A stretch of 5,622 nt of DNA, taken from the NCBI GenBank assembly GCA_002348225.1, contig DEAP01000010.1, positions 1 through 5,622 on the forward strand, read 5' to 3'. Below, piece by piece: positions 5,496 through 5,622 of the stretch; position 1 is the first letter of the stretch, and each line of letters begins with the position of its first letter. The stretch comes from Dehalococcoidia bacterium UBA2979 (GTDB lineage Bacteria; Chloroflexota; Dehalococcoidia; UBA2979). A model generated the notes under the pieces. That model was given only the letters and a program-made list of their open reading frames with translations, was not told the origin of the DNA and ran no database searches. The translations under genes and the position numbers were made by a program.

Positions 5496-5622
5496 TTTAC
5501 TCTTCTCCTTATTTTCCTGAATACAAATCTTACATCAAGAGACTCATAGTGGTTCACTGATTCAGGGTTTTTGATGCACTCGTTAGCGACCACAGTCTGC
5601 CATCCCTCATAACACACTGATC
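5496..5622 (-). other. Region upstream of efp, no recognisable gene
   Basis: This stretch of 127 bases reaches the right window edge. It contains the efp ribosome binding site and an A/T-rich part just upstream of it. A -10-like TAAGAT on the minus strand has no matching -35 box at proper distance, so no promoter can be called with confidence. One minus-strand frame is open from the edge to a TGA that overlaps the efp ATG as ATGA (42 codons), but its peptide matches no family I know. No terminator hairpin with T-run is visible. Confidence 0.4.
5505..5510 (-). promoter_or_regulatory. Ribosome binding site of efp
   Basis: On the minus strand AAGGAG is followed by nine A/G-rich bases (AAGAGTAAA) and then the ATG at 5495. 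It is a near-perfect Shine-Dalgarno and sets the EF-P start, which agrees with the family N-terminus. Confidence 0.75.

Noticed and set aside
5550..5575. CTGAATCAG palindrome followed by a T-run on the plus strand (CAGGGTTTTTG) as a terminator
   Set aside because: The palindrome has too short a loop and stem to form a stable hairpin, and no plus-strand gene ends here.

Overview
The window is a compact run of bacterial genes, all read from the minus strand. No believable gene lies on the plus strand. Base composition is moderate (roughly mid-40s % GC by eye). The gene styles suggest an uncultured, probably marine bacterium related to Chloroflexota/Dehalococcoidia (SAR202-like): a divergent PurN-type formyltransferase next to xseAB, an EF-P with an altered tip loop, a flavin reductase-like protein and an acyl-CoA dehydrogenase. 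This placement is inference from protein style and recall, at about 0.45 confidence.

In the order of transcription (right to left), the first part is housekeeping: efp (translation factor EF-P), xseA and xseB (both subunits of exonuclease VII), a PurN-like formyltransferase, and an RsuA/RluB-family rRNA pseudouridine synthase. Gaps are 31, 8, 31 and 7 bases, so these five are probably one operon. Next come a flavin reductase-like protein with an unusual acidic, helical C-terminal tail (45-base leader before it) and a secreted penicillin-binding/class A beta-lactamase-fold protein whose start overlaps the flavin reductase end by 23 bases. After a 67-base gap, the first 31 codons of an acyl-CoA dehydrogenase run off the left edge behind a strong ribosome binding site. 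The right edge (about 127 bases before efp) holds the efp ribosome binding site and no recognisable gene.

The functions are mixed (translation, DNA repair, one-carbon transfer, rRNA modification, flavin chemistry, envelope). The shared transcription looks like ordinary streamlined packing rather than one pathway. I see no CRISPR array, tRNA, rRNA, insertion sequence, phage gene or clear intrinsic terminator. I do not see a convincing new multi-gene system. The points worth a second look are the flavin reductase tail, the missing general-base Glu in the beta-lactamase-like protein, the altered EF-P tip loop, the divergent formyltransferase, and a five-codon leader ORF with its own strong ribosome binding site before the flavin reductase.
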